Both the position numbers and the translations under genes were made by a program. DNA of 48,103 nucleotides, taken from contig CAILNT010000012.1 in NCBI GenBank assembly GCA_903835655.1, forward strand, positions 1-48,103, written 5' to 3'. The notes under the pieces were generated by a model. That model searched no databases. It saw only the letters and a list, made by a program, of their open reading frames with translations, and was not told the DNA's origin. Origin of the DNA: an uncultured Pseudomonadota bacterium. Its GTDB lineage: Bacteria > Pseudomonadota > Gammaproteobacteria > Burkholderiales > Thiobacillaceae. Below are positions 44,263-48,103 of this stretch, one piece after another (positions within the stretch are counted from its first letter, which is position 1; each line of letters starts with the position of its first letter).

Positions 44263-45732
44263 ATGACACGCTGGAAGACCGCAGCCACGCCGAGGCCCTG
44301 GGTCTGGACATGCGGAATGGCCGTGATTTCCGGCGTTCTCGCCCTCGCCGATTTGGCCCAGGCGGCGGATGGCGCGCTCCTGACGTTGCCTGAGGTCATG
44401 CGCATGGCGCTCCTGGCCGGCCCAGAGGGAAATCTCGCGCGTGCGCGTCTCACCGAGCAGCGCGCCCAGAGCGCGGTGCATACCGCTCAGGGGGCTTTCG
44501 ACTGGAATGCCGAAGCCAACGGGGGCTATCGGCGTCTGCAGACGACCCGCAACACCGGCGGTTTCGTCACCACGGAGCTCGAGCCCGTCGATGTCCTGAC
44601 CGCCAGCGTCGGCGCCGAAAAGCTGTTCGACAACGGCGTCCGCGTGCGTCCCGGTCTCATCGTCAGTCGTGGTGCCGAGCAGTCGCAACTGGCTTCCGCC
44701 CTGTTGCGTAGCCAGCCCCTGCTGCAAGTCGATGTGCCGGTCGATGCCGGTTTCGGAGAGCCAGTGGAAGCCCTGCGCCTGAGTTCGGCGCGCTCGGACC
44801 TGGCCGCCAGTCACCTCGACAGCCGCCATGGCCGACAGATTTACCTGAATCGGGTGGTGAAAGCCGCCTGGGAACTCCTCGCCGTCCAGCAGAAATACCG
44901 TGCGACCCTGGCGCAGGCCGCGGTCGCCGAGGAGATCGCAGGGCGCGTGCTGCGTCTGATGGCCGCGCGCGAGATCTCCCGGATGGCGGCCGAGGACGTG
45001 CTAGCGCGGGCCGAACTGCGACGCAATGCGGTCGACCAGGCAGCACTCGACCTGGGCAGCGCGCGCCTGGATCTGGCTTTGCTGCTTCGTACCGACGAAT
45101 CCGCAGTGGCCGGCATCGATGCCAGTTTCCCGAAACCGGCCGCTGCTCTGGGCGAAGCCTGGCTGCTAGGCCAGTTGGCCGATGCGACGGCGCGGCGTCT
45201 GGACCTTCAGGGCGAGACGCTGCGCATCGAGTCGGCCCGGCAACGTGCGCGCGCCGTCCGCCGGGAAGCGGACTCCCGAGTCGTGGTGCAAGCCGGGGTC
45301 GATCGCCTGCTGTTGAGTTGGACCAAACCGCTGGGTGAAAACCGTGATCTGGGTGCGGGCTTATTGGGCGTGGCGGACGTAGGCCTGGCCACCCTCCAGG
45401 TGGACGAGTTGCGCCGCCGGATCGAGGTGGAGGTGCGCATGGCGGGCAAACGCCTCCTCGGCGCGGCCCAGACCATCGAACGCACCCGCGCGGTGGTGGA
45501 GACGTTCCGGGTGCGGCTCGGCCTGGCCCGGCAACTGGTGGATCAGGGCCAGCAGCCTCCCTCCGCTCTGCTCGATGCCGCCGATCAACTGGGCAATGCC
45601 CAGCGGCAACTATCCGATCTTGAGCGCCTGTATGCTGAGGCACTCGCCGATCTGCACCTGGCCACAGCCAGCATTCTGGATGAAATGAACGAGCCAGCCT
45701 TGCTGGCGAGTGCATTCACCCGCTTACCCTGA
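44263..45732 (+). CDS. TolC-like outer membrane efflux protein
   Basis: 489 residues from the ATG at 44263; a signal peptide follows (TCGMAVISGVLALADLAQAA). The chain has the outer-membrane-factor pattern of two repeats with long heptad coiled coils: LPEVMRMALLAGPEGNLARA and LTEQRAQSAVHTAQGAFDW in the first, LGEAWLLGQLADATARRLDL and VDQGQQPPSALLDAADQLGN in the second. It is more divergent than classical TolC. Ten bases later the oxoamine synthase gene begins, and no separate exporter sits next to it, so it most likely serves the DevBCA-like exporter at 36186-40823. That is analogous to HgdD with DevBCA in cyanobacteria. Confidence 0.82.
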   Translation: MTRWKTAATPRPWVWTCGMAVISGVLALADLAQAADGALLTLPEVMRMALLAGPEGNLARARLTEQRAQSAVHTAQGAFDWNAEANGGYRRLQTTRNTGGFVTTELEPVDVLTASVGAEKLFDNGVRVRPGLIVSRGAEQSQLASALLRSQPLLQVDVPVDAGFGEPVEALRLSSARSDLAASHLDSRHGRQIYLNRVVKAAWELLAVQQKYRATLAQAAVAEEIAGRVLRLMAAREISRMAAEDVLARAELRRNAVDQAALDLGSARLDLALLLRTDESAVAGIDASFPKPAAALGEAWLLGQLADATARRLDLQGETLRIESARQRARAVRREADSRVVVQAGVDRLLLSWTKPLGENRDLGAGLLGVADVGLATLQVDELRRRIEVEVRMAGKRLLGAAQTIERTRAVVETFRVRLGLARQLVDQGQQPPSALLDAADQLGNAQRQLSDLERLYAEALADLHLATASILDEMNEPALLASAFTRLP

Positions 45733-45742
45733 GAACACAGGT

Positions 45743-46960
45743 ATGACTCGCACCTCGCGGTTTTCCCATATGACTGGTGTGCGAATGCTCAAACAGCGCA
45801 TCGCCACCCAGCTTGATCGTAGCGGCCATATCCCCTTTTTCCAGCCCCACATGGGCGTGAACGGCGCCGAGATCGACTTGGGGCAAGGTCCCCTGGTGAA
45901 TTTTTCCAGTTACAACTACCTGGGCCTGTGCGGCCATCCGGAGGTCTCGAACGCGGCCAAGGATGCGATCGACCGCTACGGCACCTCCGTGTCGGCCAGC
46001 CGCATCGTTTCGGGTGAAATACCCATCCACCGGGAACTGGAGCAGGAACTGGCCGATTTCCTCGGCACCGAAGACTGCCTGGTGTTCGTCGGCGGCTACA
46101 ACACCAATGTCACCACCATCAGCCATCTATACGGCCGCCGCGACCTGATCCTCTACGACGAGCAGTCCCACAACAGCATCGTCAGCGGCACCCTGATGTC
46201 CAGCGCCGAGCGCAAGCGCTTCGCCCACAACGATATTCACGCCCTGGAGCGCAAGTTGCGCGAGCATCGCAAGCAATATGGTCGCGTGCTGGTGGTGGTG
46301 GAAGGGCTCTACAGCATGCACGGCGATGTACCCGACCTGGTTCACCTGGCCGAAACCTGCCATCACCACGATGCCGACCTGATGATGGACGAGGCCCACT
46401 CCCTGGGTACCCTGGGCGCCACAGGGCGAGGCCTGGTCGAACATTGCGGGCTGTCCGGGCAGCCGGTCGACATCCACATGGGTACGCTCAGCAAATCCCT
46501 GGCCAGTTGCGGCGGCTTCATCGCCGGTGACGCCTGCCTGGTGCAATACCTGCGTTTCCTGGCACCCGGATTCATCTTCAGCGTCGGTCTGGCTCCCGCC
46601 GATGCCGCCGCCGCCCTGGCTGCGCTGCGTATCCTGCGTCGGGAGCCGGAGCGGGTGCTGCGCCTGCAAGCCGTGGGCCGGGAATTCCGTCGCCTCATGC
46701 ATGCTTGCGGCTTCCCGGTCGAACCGGAGGGGGCGTCGCCCATCGTGCCGCTCACCATCGGCGATCAATACCGTTGCATGGCGGTTTCCCACGCACTGCT
46801 GGAACGGGGCATCAACGTGCAGCCGGTCATCTACCCGGCGGTATCCAAGAACGGCTCGCTGTTGCGCTTCTTCCTCAGCGCCGACCATACGCCCGCACAA
46901 CTGGCTTTCGTGGTCGAGCAGTTGCAGGCCGTGCTGGCTTCGGTCGTCAGCGTACCGTGA
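45743..46960 (+). CDS. Alpha-oxoamine synthase, serine palmitoyltransferase-like
   Basis: 405 residues, fold-type I PLP enzyme of the KBL/BioF/ALAS/SPT family. Motifs: NFSSYNYLGL, GTSVSASRIVSGEIPIHREL, the PLP-stacking His143 in YDEQSHNSIVSG, MMDEAHSLGTLGATGRG (Asp216), and the Schiff-base Lys251 in MGTLSKSLASCGG. SPT condenses serine with a long acyl thioester to give 3-ketodihydrosphingosine; relatives in polyketide pathways offload acyl chains in the same way. Functional assignment as SPT-like rests on the next gene, a 3-ketosphinganine-reductase-like enzyme, whose GTG start overlaps this stop (GTGA). A start at 45743 is preferred over an upstream ATG inside the TolC-like gene. Confidence 0.88.
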   Translation: MTRTSRFSHMTGVRMLKQRIATQLDRSGHIPFFQPHMGVNGAEIDLGQGPLVNFSSYNYLGLCGHPEVSNAAKDAIDRYGTSVSASRIVSGEIPIHRELEQELADFLGTEDCLVFVGGYNTNVTTISHLYGRRDLILYDEQSHNSIVSGTLMSSAERKRFAHNDIHALERKLREHRKQYGRVLVVVEGLYSMHGDVPDLVHLAETCHHHDADLMMDEAHSLGTLGATGRGLVEHCGLSGQPVDIHMGTLSKSLASCGGFIAGDACLVQYLRFLAPGFIFSVGLAPADAAAALAALRILRREPERVLRLQAVGREFRRLMHACGFPVEPEGASPIVPLTIGDQYRCMAVSHALLERGINVQPVIYPAVSKNGSLLRFFLSADHTPAQLAFVVEQLQAVLASVVSVP

Positions 46961-47757
46961 GTCCGCCTCCGCACGCGCTGATCAGCGGTGGTTCCAGCGG
47001 CATCGGGCTGGCGGTGGCGCAGCGGCTGGCGGCGTCAGGCTGGCGACTCAGCTTGCTGGCGCGCCGCGCCGAAGTGCTGGAACAGTGTGCCGACGGGTTG
47101 CGTGGCCTGGGCGCCGCCGCCGTCCATTGTCATGCCGTCGACGTGGCCGATCGCGTCGCGGTGACCGTTGCTGTGGCACGTGCACTGGAAAGTTGCGGCG
47201 CGCCGGATCTGGTGCTGACCTGCGCGGGCATCGCCCGTCCGGACTACTTCGCGGCGCTGGCCGACGCCGATTTCGTCCAGGCCATGGCGGTCAACTATTT
47301 CGGCACGCTCCATGTGCTGCGCGCGGTGCTGCCGGCCATGCGGGCGCGCCGCGCCGGCCATGCGGTGCTGGTGTCCTCCGGAGCCGGGTTGATCGGCGTC
47401 TACGGTTATGCCGCTTATGCGCCGACCAAGTTTGCGGTGCGGGGCCTCGCCGAAGTGCTGCGCGCGGAATTGCGCGGCGATGGCGTCGGTGTCTCGGTGG
47501 TGCATCCTCCGGATACCGACACGCCGCAGTTGGCCGCGGAAAACCTGACCAAGCCGGCGGAAACCCGCGCCATCGCCGGCGCTGCCCAGGTCATGAGTGC
47601 CGACGCCGTGGCCGCGGCCATCCTCGACGGCGTGAGACGCCGCCGCTTCGTCATCGCACCTGGCCTGGCTATGCGCGCCCTCGCTCCGCTGCATAGCCTG
47701 CTCGGGCCCGTCCTGCGCTGGCATTTCGACCGGGTGGCGGCCCGTGCCGGGCGATGA
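46957..47757 (+). CDS. 3-Ketodihydrosphingosine reductase-like short-chain dehydrogenase
   Basis: 266 residues. Classical SDR: nucleotide-binding ISGGSSGIGLAVA (11-17 GGSSGIG), LTCAGIARP, catalytic Ser140/141, Tyr154 and Lys158 in SSGAGLIGVYGYAAYAPTKF. The segment VVHPPDTDTPQLAAENLTKP is the hallmark seen in eukaryotic KDSR/Tsc10 (PPDTDTP followed by a charged ...EN-TKP-ET run), which separates it from general SDRs. It would reduce the keto product of the upstream oxoamine synthase to a sphinganine-like base. It begins with GTG overlapping the upstream stop codon. The eukaryotic protein's C-terminal membrane helix is not clearly present. The 3' end of the gene lies inside the tandem repeat described below. 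Confidence 0.87.
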   Translation: MSPPPHALISGGSSGIGLAVAQRLAASGWRLSLLARRAEVLEQCADGLRGLGAAAVHCHAVDVADRVAVTVAVARALESCGAPDLVLTCAGIARPDYFAALADADFVQAMAVNYFGTLHVLRAVLPAMRARRAGHAVLVSSGAGLIGVYGYAAYAPTKFAVRGLAEVLRAELRGDGVGVSVVHPPDTDTPQLAAENLTKPAETRAIAGAAQVMSADAVAAAILDGVRRRRFVIAPGLAMRALAPLHSLLGPVLRWHFDRVAARAGR

Positions 47758-47777
47758 AACCTGGCGTGGACTGCTGT

Positions 47778-47847
47778 GTAGCGCAGGCATCCTGCCTGCT
47801 TCGTGCACCCGATCAAGGCAAGGACGCAGGCAGGATGCCTGCGCTAC
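47778..47847. repeat. Perfect 22-bp-stem hairpin, first copy
   Basis: Left arm 47778-47799 begins GTAGCGCAGGCATCC; right arm 47826-47847 is its exact reverse complement; the loop is 26 nt. No T-run follows. The strength and symmetry resemble dispersed REP-type elements, though it could also end transcription of the preceding gene. Confidence 0.85.
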
Positions 47848-47962
47848 GTCCATGACCCGTCCCTGGAACGTGTTGATGCCGATCATCCGGGCCCGTTCTG
47901 CGCGGGTATTTCGACCGGGTGGCGGCCCTGGCCGGGCGATGAAACCTGGCGTGGACCGCTGT

Positions 47963-48036
47963 GTAGCGCAGGCATCCATCCTGCCTGCTTCGTGCACCCG
48001 ATCAAGGCAAGGACGCAGGCAGGATGCCTGCGCTAC
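47963..48036. repeat. Hairpin, second copy with 4-bp insertion
   Basis: Same arms as the copy at 47778-47847 (left from 47963, right 48015-48036), but the left arm carries an extra ATCC, giving a bulge. The loop is the same 26 nt. Confidence 0.85.
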
Positions 48037-48103
48037 GTCCATGACCCGTCCCTGGAACGTGTTGATGCCGATCATCCGGGCCCGTCCTGCGCGGGTATTT
48101 CGA

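Larger units (their letters stand above)
47703..48103. repeat. Tandem duplication starting within the reductase gene (185/189-bp units)
   Basis: CGGGCCCG marks unit starts at 47703, 47888 and 48077 (spacings 185 and 189 bp; the difference is a 4-bp insertion, ATCC, in the hairpin arm of the second unit). The third unit is cut by the window end. The first unit includes the last 18 codons of the reductase; the second retains a non-functional copy of that end (FDRVAALAGR then stop). The remaining 347 bp after the reductase contain nothing else. Confidence 0.9.

Noticed and set aside
47703-48103. CRISPR or attachment-site array at the right end
   Set aside because: Whole units are duplicated, including the parts between hairpins, so there are no unique spacers and no integrase-like context.

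Overview
The window is GC-rich, gene-dense chromosomal DNA from a Gram-negative bacterium. Its genes include a two-partner-secretion type adhesin, type VI secretion accessory genes, OmpA-family and lipoprotein genes, a TolC-like channel, SlyX, EttA, RimO, MnmA and a NAD-linked Hox hydrogenase subunit. The mixture fits a betaproteobacterium (Rhodocyclales/Nitrosomonadales-like); that placement is inference from gene content, not from a marker-gene tree.

Left part (1-11.7 kb). The window opens inside a large repeat-built surface protein. It is followed by a type VI secretion accessory trio: a DUF4280 PAAR-like tip protein, an unknown partner, and a divergent FHA-domain TagH protein. Next come a YbbAP-type ABC transporter divergent from tesA (their start codons overlap), slyX, a DUF123/GIY-YIG-like gene and ettA.

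Middle part (11.7-36 kb). hoxH and its protease hoxW appear without hoxF, U or Y beside them. They are followed by a secreted protein built of DP/NP repeats, a Bax-inhibitor-1 membrane protein, lysC, a MEKHL-domain gene and tRNA-Ser(GCT). Downstream of the tRNA lies a 1.2-kb scar holding remnants of two different transposases and half of a dispersed repeat. Then come an OmpA-family protein with a small helical partner, a TMTC-like glycosyltransferase, a DUF3617 protein and a cold-shock gene with a long leader. A four-gene operon follows: a CsgG-like lipoprotein, a GNA1162/FN3/beta-helix giant, a Nudix hydrolase and mnmA. The section closes with rimO, a PLP-dependent basic amino acid decarboxylase and recQ.

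Right part (36.2-47.8 kb). This is the most interesting region. A DevBCA-like exporter consists of a membrane fusion protein carrying an extra multi-TM domain, two permeases and an ATPase. It faces a two-gene minus-strand unit: a membrane-bound alkaline-phosphatase/LtaS-fold enzyme and a myo-inositol-1-phosphate synthase. That unit is divergent from a TolC-like channel, a serine-palmitoyltransferase-like alpha-oxoamine synthase and a eukaryote-like 3-ketodihydrosphingosine reductase. The two divergent units share a symmetric control region with two TATAAT boxes and a central dyad. I read the whole as a candidate locus for making an inositol-phosphate-decorated sphingoid (or polyketide-derived amino) lipid and exporting it to the outer membrane, analogous in logic to DevBCA-TolC export of heterocyst glycolipids. 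The exact product is not determined by the sequence. The window ends in a 185/189-bp tandem repeat that starts inside the reductase gene and carries a perfect 22-bp-stem hairpin in its first copy.
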